A stretch of DNA of 7,346 nt from Bacillota bacterium (GTDB lineage Bacteria; Bacillota; Clostridia; Oscillospirales; Ruminococcaceae), in contig JAEWPV010000015.1 in the NCBI GenBank assembly GCA_023460535.1, positions 1-7,346 on the forward strand, in the 5' to 3' direction. The stretch's first letter is position 1. Each line of letters opens with the position of its first letter. This document shows positions 1 through 5,674 of this stretch, piece after piece. The position numbers were made by a program, and so were the translations under genes. A model generated the notes under the pieces. It saw nothing but the letters and a program-made list of their open reading frames with translations. It did no database searches and had not been told where the DNA came from.

Positions 1-4
1 TATA

Positions 5-120
<116 letters not shown>

Positions 121-127
121 ACAAAAT

Positions 128-156
128 AACAGTCTGCTTTATGCAGGCTGTTTTTT
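128..156 (+). terminator. Rho-independent terminator of the 5S/rRNA transcript
   Basis: A 10-bp stem pairs AACAGTCTGC (128-137) with GCAGGCTGTT (143-152) across a TTTAT loop, with one G-T pair, and runs straight into a T-tract (151-156). It starts 8 bases after the 5S gene, as expected at the end of an rrn operon. Confidence 0.9.
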
Positions 157-331
157 GTTTGGCGCTGTTCCAGACGTCAGCAAGTCAACATTATAAACGT
201 TATTGACATATGGTAACAACTTGTTAATTAGCCATAATTATTATTCACGCAATTGACTATGTGCTAATATGCGTTGACAATTAACATAGTCCAAGCAGGA
301 TGAAGAGTAGAATGGCATGTCATTACTTTGG

Positions 332-346
332 TAAACGTATCGTTTA
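332..346. promoter_or_regulatory. Short palindrome, possible operator of the XRE regulator
   Basis: Arms of 6 bp (TAAACG/CGTTTA) flank a 3-base centre. This size and symmetry resembles sites bound by dimeric XRE/Cro-like regulators. It ends 33 bases before the -35 box of the regulator gene. The TTTTTT run at 351-356 allows an alternative reading as a weak terminator hairpin, though the stem is short and AT-rich. Confidence 0.3.
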
Positions 347-379
347 GTCCTTTTTTGCTTAGTGTAAATGGAACATCGG

Positions 380-408
380 TTGAAAATAGTTGTTGTAGGG
401 TCTATTAT
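380..408 (+). promoter_or_regulatory. Sigma-A type promoter of the XRE regulator gene
   Basis: The -35 TTGAAA (380-385) and -10 TATTAT (403-408) are separated by exactly 17 bases; each hexamer differs from consensus at one position. Transcription would start near 415, giving a very short leader of about 14 nt that begins next to the GGAGG at 417-421. Confidence 0.65.
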
Positions 409-428
409 AGCAATCTGGAGGCGATTAA

Positions 429-1031
429 ATGGACGCAGAAAAATTCGGCGCATTTGTCGCGAATATCAGAAAAGAAAGGCAAATGACACAAGCTGATCTG
501 GCATCAAAACTGCAAGTAACGGATAAGGCTGTCAGCCGGTGGGAACGAGGTTTGGGATTACCGGATATAAATACGCTAGAACCATTGGCTGATGCATTAC
601 AAGTTAGTGTGCTAGAACTTATGAAGTCAGAAGTGATAGAAGCGACAAGTATTCATTGTGCTGAGGCTGAGACAGTATTGTTTGACACGCTAAAAGAAGC
701 GCAAGAGCAAAGAGCGAGGGAAAAGAAACAAGAACAAAGAGTTTCATCAATAGTTATCAGTATAGCGGCTTTTCTAACCACCTGTATTCTATTGCTTGAT
801 CATTCTGGTTGGAGACTGGAAACAATTCTTTTTACAGGCATCGGAATTCTATTGCCATTAATGAGTGCAATATCTTTGTTGGCACTTATTGTATGTGGAA
901 TCATTAGGCGTATTATGGGCAAACCCAGCAAGCGGATATTTATTGTGGCGCTAATGTTTTTAACAATACTTGTCTGTATCTTTTTAGCCTTAGTGATAAT
1001 GGGGATTTATGCTTTTCCAGGGCAGAATTAG
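429..1031 (+). CDS. XRE-family HTH regulator with three C-terminal membrane segments
   Basis: This 200-aa protein joins a DNA-binding domain to a membrane anchor. Residues 6-66 form a Cro/CI-type helix-turn-helix: MTQADLASKL (19-28) is the first helix of the motif and TDKAVSRWERG (31-41) the recognition helix, as in many clostridial XRE regulators. A charged, probably helical linker (about 86-104, rich in E, K, Q and R) leads to three hydrophobic segments at roughly 105-123, 131-159 and 169-193. It is probably a transcription factor held at the membrane that responds to an envelope or membrane signal. The start is supported by GGAGG 7 bases upstream. It appears monocistronic, with no partner gene beside it on the same strand. 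Its base composition looks more AT-rich than the genes from 2388 onward, which could mean recent acquisition. The targets are unknown; autoregulation through the upstream palindromes is a guess. Confidence 0.88.
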   Translation: MDAEKFGAFVANIRKERQMTQADLASKLQVTDKAVSRWERGLGLPDINTLEPLADALQVSVLELMKSEVIEATSIHCAEAETVLFDTLKEAQEQRAREKKQEQRVSSIVISIAAFLTTCILLLDHSGWRLETILFTGIGILLPLMSAISLLALIVCGIIRRIMGKPSKRIFIVALMFLTILVCIFLALVIMGIYAFPGQN

Positions 1032-1167
1032 GGCTTGCTTATGAATGCATACATGTTTAAAATCGAATGATAACGTGGATGCTATTATCCTGATTTGGTA
1101 ATAACCCTATCGCAGTCCTTTTCATACAGTCTTGGTTACTGGATTTCGCTATAGTGTGATATTGATT
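1032..1167. other. Intergenic region between convergent genes
   Basis: The stops of the XRE regulator (+) and the YjbR-family gene (-) face each other here. No hairpin followed by a T-tract was found on either strand, so neither gene has a recognisable intrinsic terminator. The stretch is AT-rich and no coding or RNA signal was seen. Confidence 0.5.
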
Positions 1168-1548
1168 CTATATACAAGGGTTAGCTGCAAACAATTCTTT
1201 CTGAATATACTTTGGCAGCTTACTGGTCACCACTGTGTAAGAGTGGTCGATCATCAACAGGATTTCTTGAGTTGGTATGCTATCATCCAGCGGAAGGGTG
1301 TTAAAATAGGGTTGCTGTACCGCCGGGCAATGATATCCGCGTGTCACGCAATTCGGGTATACAGCCCGGTAAAATTCTCCGGTTATCCTGTCGCAATTGA
1401 AGGTTGCCATCGGCTTGCCTTTTAAGTAGAACACCTGAGCAAAGATGCGATTGCGTACCTTGATAACGGTAACATCGGGACCAAAGGGGTAATCCAAATA
1501 CGCTCCTGTTTTGGTTAAGCAATACGAGATGATTTGATCTGTTGCCAT
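1168..1548 (-). CDS. MmcQ/YjbR-family protein (DUF419-like)
   Basis: This 126-aa protein matches the small MmcQ/YjbR family, whose members have a compact CyaY-like or DNA-binding-like alpha/beta fold and no settled biochemical function. Family motifs appear in the expected order: DYPFGPD (19-25), FNCDR (50-54, usually LKCDP), a YP followed by RGYH (70-73), FNTLPLD (82-88), IDHSY (100-104) and KLPK (110-113). The length is typical. The ATG at 1548 is chosen over an upstream in-frame ATG at 1599 because GGGAGGG lies 7 bases before it and the family's conserved region starts right after it. A TATACT element (+ strand 1571-1576) could be its -10, but no good -35 was seen. It lies downstream of ridA on the same strand, with a strong hairpin in between, so it is probably transcribed separately or by read-through. 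No terminator was recognised after its stop. Confidence 0.85.
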   Translation of the reverse strand: MATDQIISYCLTKTGAYLDYPFGPDVTVIKVRNRIFAQVFYLKGKPMATFNCDRITGEFYRAVYPNCVTRGYHCPAVQQPYFNTLPLDDSIPTQEILLMIDHSYTVVTSKLPKYIQKELFAANPCI

Positions 1549-1620
1549 GTTATAACCCTCCCTTGAAAACAGTATAAACCAACACCACCACAGTCGCATA
1601 CCATGTTTTAAATATCACAC

Positions 1621-1659
1621 ATAAACAGGCATCCACTTAGAAAATGGATGCCTGTTTAT
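1621..1659 (-). terminator. 15-bp perfect hairpin, probable ridA terminator
   Basis: ATAAACAGGCATCCA (1621-1635) and TGGATGCCTGTTTAT (1645-1659) are perfect reverse complements around a 9-base loop. The stem has a GC-rich core (GGCATCC) extended by an A/T section, a design common in clostridial terminators. It lies 81 bases beyond the ridA stop and about 72 bases before the yjbR-family start. The T-rich part is within the stem rather than after it, so efficiency is uncertain; a regulatory or mRNA-protecting hairpin is the alternative. The strand is assigned from the flanking genes, both on the minus strand. Confidence 0.55.
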
Positions 1660-1740
1660 CAACCTGTATCGGCAACCCATAAGGCTTTTGTGTGACAACA
1701 CGACCGCTAACGAGATCACATTTGAATCAATCAAATTATC

Positions 1741-2124
1741 TTAATATACTGCGATTGCCTCAATCTCAACCTGCGCGTTTTTTGGCAGCTGCTCTACCGA
1801 TACACAGCTGCGTGCCGGCGGAGTGTCCGCCGAAAAGAATCTGCCGTAAACCGCATTTACCGCGGGAAAATCGTCCATTCGGTCAAGAAACAGGGTGACC
1901 TTTACGACGTTGGCAAGGGTTAGTCCCTCGCTTTCGAGAACTGCGGTTAGGTTTTTAATCGCATATTCGGTCTGCTCCTCCACTAGTGGTGCAAGCTCTC
2001 CGGTAGTCATATCGATGCCGAGCTGACCGGATACAAACAACATGCCGTTTGCCTTGATTGCCTGAGAATAGGGTCCAATCGGGGCAGGTGCCTTGCTGCA
2101 AAGGACTGCGGATTTATTTGCCAT
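1741..2124 (-). CDS. ridA: RidA-family enamine/imine deaminase (YjgF/YER057c/UK114)
   Basis: RidA proteins are cytosolic trimers that hydrolyse reactive enamine/imine intermediates such as 2-aminoacrylate, released by PLP-dependent serine/threonine dehydratases, to 2-ketoacids, protecting other PLP enzymes from damage. The 127-aa length is the family norm. Visible motifs are APIGPYSQA (14-22), LFVSGQLGID (29-38), ANVVKVTLFL (71-80), and the signature PPARSCVSV (102-110) with the catalytic-type arginine at residue 105, followed by VEIEAIAVY with Glu120. The start at 2124 is preferred over an in-frame ATG at 2205 because AGGA lies about 8 bases upstream and the conserved protein begins there; a good promoter also lies inside the longer frame. 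It is a single gene with no dehydratase or biosynthetic partner next to it, as is common for ridA. Confidence 0.95.
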   Translation of the reverse strand: MANKSAVLCSKAPAPIGPYSQAIKANGMLFVSGQLGIDMTTGELAPLVEEQTEYAIKNLTAVLESEGLTLANVVKVTLFLDRMDDFPAVNAVYGRFFSADTPPARSCVSVEQLPKNAQVEIEAIAVY

Positions 2125-2163
2125 GGTAACATCCTCACTTTCAAATGGGTTATTCGTTGCTAT

Positions 2164-2192
2164 ACTATACACCAAAAGCTGCAAATTATCAA
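2164..2192 (-). promoter_or_regulatory. Sigma-A type promoter of ridA
   Basis: Reading the minus strand, -35 TTGATA (complement of 2187-2192) and -10 TATAGT (complement of 2164-2169) are 17 bases apart. Transcription should begin near 2157, about 33 bases before the ridA ATG at 2124. This position argues against the longer ORF start at 2205. Confidence 0.7.
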
Positions 2193-2263
2193 TCACCCTA
2201 AGCAATCATTAGTAGCAACAAGCAAAATAATCCGATGAAACGGCATAATCGCTGTTATTTCGT

Positions 2264-2292
2264 TTGAAATTGATTTTCCATTATTGTATAAT
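2264..2292 (+). promoter_or_regulatory. Near-consensus promoter of the solute-binding lipoprotein gene
   Basis: The -35 TTGAAA (2264-2269) and a perfect -10 TATAAT (2287-2292) have a 17-base spacer. Transcription would start near 2299, leaving a leader of about 89 nt. The leader contains a small inverted repeat, TGATGA (2332-2337) with TCATCA (2344-2349), which is too weak to call a riboswitch. The promoter is divergent from the ridA promoter, with 72 bases between the two -35 boxes. Confidence 0.8.
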
Positions 2293-2387
2293 ATTCTTTG
2301 AGAAAATTTAATGGTGTGGATAGCAGGTTGTTGATGATATCTGTCATCATTGCGTTTTGATAAATTGTAAAATGCCGGAGGATGTAT

Positions 2388-3809
2388 ATGCGTAGAATAC
2401 TCTCACTGATTATTGCAGCAGCGATGCTTAGCTGTATTTTAGCGGCGTGTGCCGTTCAGCCCGTTACAAATCCCCCTGTGGACGAAGGGAACGATGTATC
2501 TACTCAGGCAGACAAGGACACGCCTCCAACCAAAACCGTTTCGATTACACTGTACGCTCAGCCGTATTATGCCAAAAATGATGACGGCCAAACAGCTTTG
2601 CAGGAGATAGTAGCGGCGTTTGAGGATTTACATCCCGAAATTTCGATTACCCTGCAGGAGCTTACAGCAGATGAGGACGGGGAACAGGCGCTCGGTGAAG
2701 CGGTGGAAGGCGGCAAGGTGGATTTACTGTTTGACAGCGCGCATGCCGCCGCAAATTATGCTCGCATGGGCAACCTTTTTAATCTCACCGACCTGTATAC
2801 CGATGGGGCGCTAAAAGACCTTTCGCAAGGGGTAGTGGATGCCGCGACGCAAGGCGAGATGAAATACATATACCCAATCGCGGTTTCGCCGTACCTGATG
2901 GCGTTTAACAAGGAACTGCTGGAGTCGATGGGCGTACTGGAGCTGCTGCCCTACGAGCGCACCGAAACCCGCACCTGGACGGCGGAAGAGTACGCGGCGT
3001 TGCTTACCGCAATCAAAGCCAAGCTGCCAGAGGGTGTGGACGCCGGCGTTGTTTACGCGAAATCGTCTAGCGGCGATGCGGCAACGCGCGCGCTCGTGAC
3101 CAACCTATATGGCGCGTCCTTTGTAAAAAGCGACCGCAGCGAGTATACCATAAACAGCGAGCAGGGCAAAAGCGCGCTGGAATGGCTGAACAAGGCGGTT
3201 CAGGATGAACTGCTGAAGGTTGACGTGGAGAAAACCTCCGCCGACGTGGTAAAGGATTTTATTGACGGAAAGTCGGTGCATACCATCCTGTACACCATCG
3301 GGCTTGCCAACAACTACGCGTCCAGCAAAAAGAACAATTTCACCGAGATTCTGATGCCCTACCCCACTCAGGCGGACAAGGAGTTGTCGCTGGAGTACAG
3401 CCTGTATGGGCTGAGCGTATTTGATAACGGGGACAGCGATAAGATTGCCGCCGCGCAGACCTTTATTGATTTTGCGGCAAACGACCGTCAGTACAGCCGC
3501 ATGGCGGCGGTGATGACCGGAGGAATCAGCCCCGCACAAAGCAAGAATGAGCTGCGCTATGACAAGGAGTATCTGTTTGTTGAGACCTTAAAGCCGTATC
3601 TTGGCAGCCATGTGCCCGCAACAGAGGGCTATGACATGATGAAAACCTACTGGTTCGGTGCGCTAAACACGGCACTGGAAAAGGACGCTAAGGTCGAGAC
3701 GGTTCTAAAGGCGTTTGAGGAAAGTGCGAATCAGACCATAAAAGACGCCAAGACGAAGCGGGAAGAGGCATTGAAAGCGGCAACCGAGCAAGAGTCCTCA
3801 TCCAAATAA
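2388..3809 (+). CDS. Extracellular solute-binding lipoprotein, family 1 type (orphan ABC importer SBP)
   Basis: This 473-aa protein is exported and lipid-anchored: basic MRR, a hydrophobic stretch (4-20), and lipobox L18-A19-A20 before Cys21. A Thr/Pro/Asp-rich linker (22-50) leads to a periplasmic-binding-protein fold of the SBP_bac_1 (sugar/polyol-type) family. Supporting sequence includes a first strand near 51-57, AAFEDLHPEISI (76-87, the family's F-x-x-x-x-P pattern), VDLLFDS (111-117), GNLFNLTDL (128-136), the ligand-cleft type segment around SPYLMAFNKELLE (167-179) and TWTAEEY (196-202). The C-terminus is a Lys/Glu/Ala-rich helical tail. The ATG at 2388 is chosen because GGAGG (2377-2381) lies 6 bases upstream; the in-frame ATG at 2382 touches the ribosome binding site. 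Unusually, no permease or ATPase genes are next to it: its own promoter and a strong terminator make it monocistronic. It may share permeases encoded elsewhere or serve as a ligand sensor. The substrate cannot be read from sequence. Confidence 0.87.
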   Translation: MRRILSLIIAAAMLSCILAACAVQPVTNPPVDEGNDVSTQADKDTPPTKTVSITLYAQPYYAKNDDGQTALQEIVAAFEDLHPEISITLQELTADEDGEQALGEAVEGGKVDLLFDSAHAAANYARMGNLFNLTDLYTDGALKDLSQGVVDAATQGEMKYIYPIAVSPYLMAFNKELLESMGVLELLPYERTETRTWTAEEYAALLTAIKAKLPEGVDAGVVYAKSSSGDAATRALVTNLYGASFVKSDRSEYTINSEQGKSALEWLNKAVQDELLKVDVEKTSADVVKDFIDGKSVHTILYTIGLANNYASSKKNNFTEILMPYPTQADKELSLEYSLYGLSVFDNGDSDKIAAAQTFIDFAANDRQYSRMAAVMTGGISPAQSKNELRYDKEYLFVETLKPYLGSHVPATEGYDMMKTYWFGALNTALEKDAKVETVLKAFEESANQTIKDAKTKREEALKAATEQESSSK

Positions 3810-3835
3810 CGAGCAGTATATACAGTGGATACGAT

Positions 3836-3875
3836 GTTGCACGGGCGGCAAAAACCGCCTGTGCAACCTCTTTTT
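3836..3875 (+). terminator. Rho-independent terminator of the lipoprotein gene
   Basis: A 13-bp stem, GTTGCACGGGCGG (3836-3848) with CCGCCTGTGCAAC (3855-3867), contains one G-T pair and a CAAAAA loop. After CTC it is followed by TTTTT (3871-3875). It begins 26 bases after the stop codon. Confidence 0.92.
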
Positions 3876-3891
3876 ATAGTTACAACGCAGC

Positions 3892-3920
3892 AAAAAACCG
3901 CCGACAACCTGTGCCGACGG
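3892..3920 (-). terminator. Rho-independent terminator of the minus-strand membrane-protein unit
   Basis: On the minus strand CCGTCGGCA (complement of 3912-3920) pairs with TGTCGGCGG (complement of 3898-3906) using two G-U pairs and a 5-base loop, followed by TTTTTT (complement of 3892-3897). It lies 21 bases beyond the stop of the gene at 3942. Because of the G-U pairs the hairpin is good only as minus-strand RNA, which fixes its direction. Confidence 0.8.
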
Positions 3921-3941
3921 CTTTGACTACAAAATGGAGTG

Positions 3942-4253
3942 TTACTTTAGAATACGAACGCCACCGATGACAGGCAGTGGATTGGTTTCGTACTTTGCGG
4001 CACTGATAATGCCAAGAATCATAAACACAAAGCACGCTACGCTGAGCAGCCAGCCGATTATACCGAACAAAAAGAAGATTCCGCCAAGCATTGCAACTAC
4101 GCTTGCCGCAATTTCTGCAATAAAGATGACAAGCGCCTGATTGGCATGGTGCCGGCACAGGGCGCTGTCCTTACCCGCAAATATCGGAATCAGCACCAGG
4201 GGTCCGAAGTAGCCGAGGATGGAAAAAAGGATTTCGTTGGAACGGTCTTGCAT
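3942..4253 (-). CDS. Small Tic20/DUF4870-like membrane protein
   Basis: This 103-aa integral membrane protein has about three hydrophobic segments, near residues 8-25, 38-60 and 62-84, and a short basic C-terminus. The segment around RHHANQALVIFI (34-45) together with the terminal pattern PLPVIGGVRILK (92-103) resembles the DUF4870/Tic20-like group of small bacterial membrane proteins, where an (F/H)HANQ(A/G)L motif precedes the second helix and PLP-IG-I-I--- ends the protein. No biochemical function is established for the bacterial members. AAGGAG lies 10 bases before the ATG, slightly long but acceptable. It follows the Cache-like gene on the same strand after a 107-base gap with no visible terminator or clear promoter, and a terminator follows its own stop, so the two are probably co-transcribed. 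Confidence 0.8.
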   Translation of the reverse strand: MQDRSNEILFSILGYFGPLVLIPIFAGKDSALCRHHANQALVIFIAEIAASVVAMLGGIFFLFGIIGWLLSVACFVFMILGIISAAKYETNPLPVIGGVRILK

Positions 4254-4360
4254 ACGTAATACACTCCTTTAAGATGTTTGATAATTGATATACCTACCTG
4301 TAGCGAACTATGTGGATTTGCGATACCCACGCAATGAATGAGATGGTTCTTGCCGAGGTG

Positions 4361-5167
4361 CTACTCTTTTGGATCGATTACGGATGGCACGACGGCTTCG
4401 GAAATGGATTCAGGGGGCGATTCGGCCCTGATTAGCTGCCTACGCCGGTGTAAACGTACCAACCCGCCAAGCAGAAGAAACAGCGCGGCAATGGCAAAGA
4501 ACGCTGAAAAGACGAAATAGGGAAGATTCAGCGAAGCGGCCTTTGAAACCAGCCCCGATGACACGGTTGCCAATGCCAGACCAATGCGATCACCGCGCAG
4601 ATCGGTTAGTGGAAGGACGGTAACGAGCGAGACCTTGCCCGACGTGCCTCGAACCACCGCGTAGGCATACGGCTTTTGCTCATACGCTACGGCTAAAACC
4701 GCGCGATCAAGTGCCGCCCCGCCATCAGTTTTGGGGACAAATGCGCTGCCAACGGTGTTGTAATCTACATTTGGGGTAAGCCCGCGCAGAAACCGGCTGT
4801 CCAGGATGTTCACATATCCCGTACCGCGAGGGATGACGGTGGTAACCCAGTCAAAGCCGCTTTGCCGCGCTTTGGCGGACAGTGTTCCGGTCAGTTCATC
4901 AAACCGAACCCCCTGTGCCTCCACCTGAAGATGCAGGGTGCGCAGATCGTCGTTGTAGGTTACTGCAAGTGAGTCGAATAAAAGAGATACCGACGTGCTG
5001 CCCTGGTGGGCAAGCGAGTCGTACAATGCGCGTGAAAGCACCGACGCGCTGTTAACCCCATAAAAAACCGCGCACAGGCATACAAATGCGCCGACAAAAA
5101 GCGATAAAATGGGCAACAGGCTGGGCTTTGCTTGGAAGGGATGGTCGGTTGCGGGTTTTTGCTTCAT
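4361..5167 (-). CDS. Two-TM protein with Cache-like extracytoplasmic domain and no output domain
   Basis: This 268-aa protein has a TM helix at about 16-38, an extracytoplasmic region at 39-215, a second TM helix at 216-237, a positive RLHRRR stop (238-243) and a 25-residue acidic/Pro-rich cytoplasmic tail. The outer region begins with a long helix (about 41-105) and continues as alternating strands: GYVNILD (117-123), VDYNTVGSAFV (134-144), a DRAVLAV helix (154-160), YAYAVVRG (167-174) and VTVLPLTDLRGDRIGLALA (182-200). That order, and PL-D--G--IG in particular, is typical of Cache sensor domains (closest in feel to the single Cache 3 group). Sensors of this kind normally continue into HAMP plus kinase, cyclase or MCP domains; here nothing follows. 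The ATG at 5167 is chosen over one at 5200 because GGAGG lies 8 bases upstream. The family is not firmly recognised, so the Cache assignment is an inference. Confidence 0.72.
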   Translation of the reverse strand: MKQKPATDHPFQAKPSLLPILSLFVGAFVCLCAVFYGVNSASVLSRALYDSLAHQGSTSVSLLFDSLAVTYNDDLRTLHLQVEAQGVRFDELTGTLSAKARQSGFDWVTTVIPRGTGYVNILDSRFLRGLTPNVDYNTVGSAFVPKTDGGAALDRAVLAVAYEQKPYAYAVVRGTSGKVSLVTVLPLTDLRGDRIGLALATVSSGLVSKAASLNLPYFVFSAFFAIAALFLLLGGLVRLHRRRQLIRAESPPESISEAVVPSVIDPKE

Positions 5168-5242
5168 AGATGCAGCCTCCGTAACGGTTACTATGGGCAT
5201 ACTATCGTTGCTGGATGTAAATACAGCGTACCTCTGTAATTG

Positions 5243-5271
5243 ATTATAGCGAAATTAGGCGGAACATGCAA
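5243..5271 (-). promoter_or_regulatory. Promoter of the Cache-like gene unit
   Basis: On the minus strand a perfect -10 TATAAT (complement of 5243-5248) lies 17 bases from a weak -35 TTGCAT (complement of 5266-5271). Transcription would start near 5236, leaving a leader of about 69 nt. A 5-bp inverted repeat TACAG/CTGTA (5222-5226, 5234-5238) covers the start point. An 11-base perfect palindrome GTAACGGTTAC (5181-5191) abuts the ribosome binding site. Either could be regulatory. Confidence 0.55.
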
Positions 5272-5329
5272 CGGTTGGAAACAAAAGCGTGCCGCCCGGC
5301 AGATACATTCTAAGGATAGGAGAACAAGC

Positions 5330-5674
5330 ATGAATATGACGGTAGTGAATTTGGAACAGGGGATGCCCTATGTGGACGAGGCGCTTCGGCGCATGAACGC
5401 GGCGCTTCGCAGTGCACGCGCGGGCGGTGTGCGCGCGGTGAAGCTGATACACGGGTATGGCTCGAGCGGTACGGGTGGGAAGATCCGTACTGCGGTAGCA
5501 TCCGAGCTTGCCAATAAAAAACGCAGTGGCGAAATAAAAGAGTATGTGCGTGGCGAGGATTTTACCCCGTTTTCTGACAGCTGCCGCAGGGCGCTTGACC
5601 TTTTGCCCGAGCTGCAAAAGGATAAGGATTATCTGCGTTGCAATCAGGGGATTACGATTGTGGTGTTGCGGTAG
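5330..5674 (+). CDS. Stand-alone Smr-domain protein with degenerate LDxH motif
   Basis: This 114-aa protein consists almost entirely of one Smr (small MutS-related) domain, known from MutS2 C-termini and stand-alone SmrA/SmrB-type nucleases acting on RNA or branched DNA. The central motif is clear: VKLIHGYGSSGTGGKIR (37-53), equal to the family's HGxGxG...LR with a slightly enlarged glycine loop, followed by a helix (54-61) and the terminal strand GITIVVLR (107-114). The usual N-terminal catalytic-type LDxH/LDxR-G is replaced by VNLEQG (6-11), lacking the conserved Asp and His, although the following E/D-EAL helix and the distance to HG are normal. The start is the ATG at 5330 with AGGAG 7 bases upstream; the frame stays open upstream to a TTG at 5240 but with no matching ribosome binding site. 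No convincing promoter or terminator was found for it. It could retain nucleic-acid binding with altered or no cleavage. Confidence 0.85.
   Translation: MNMTVVNLEQGMPYVDEALRRMNAALRSARAGGVRAVKLIHGYGSSGTGGKIRTAVASELANKKRSGEIKEYVRGEDFTPFSDSCRRALDLLPELQKDKDYLRCNQGITIVVLR

Larger units (their letters stand above)
157..428. other. AT-rich intergenic region with two inverted repeats
   Basis: No credible gene is seen between the rRNA terminator and the regulator at 429. Two structures stand out. One is an 8-bp inverted repeat, GACTATGT (255-262) and ACATAGTC (284-291), with a 21-base spacer that itself contains a -35-like TTGACA (274-279). The other is the compact palindrome TAAACG-TAT-CGTTTA (332-346), followed four bases later by a TTTTTT run (351-356). 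TTGACA also occurs at 203-208, but no well spaced -10 was found for either copy. The region could hold operators of the downstream regulator or a small untranslated transcript; neither is proven. Confidence 0.5.

Noticed and set aside
241..453. 70-aa open frame on the minus strand
   Set aside because: It overlaps the start and promoter of the XRE gene on the opposite strand, resembles no family and has no good ribosome binding site.
1549..1599. Longer N-terminus for the YjbR-family protein (ATG at 1599)
   Set aside because: The extra 17 residues (Trp-rich) are not part of the family, and GGGAGGG sits just before the ATG at 1548.
2125..2205. Longer N-terminus for RidA (ATG at 2205)
   Set aside because: The ridA promoter (2164-2192) lies inside it, and the normal RidA length and ribosome binding site fit the ATG at 2124.
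3105..3539. 144-aa open frame antisense to the solute-binding protein
   Set aside because: It is a shadow of the GC-rich coding frame on the + strand, with no ribosome binding site or family resemblance.
5240..5329. TTG-initiated extension of the Smr protein
   Set aside because: No ribosome binding site precedes the TTG, it would start in the divergent promoter, and AGGAG marks the ATG at 5330.
5255..5617. 120-aa minus-strand frame opposite the Smr gene
   Set aside because: The + strand frame carries a recognisable Smr domain; the minus frame is rich in Arg/His/Ala/Pro without any known pattern.
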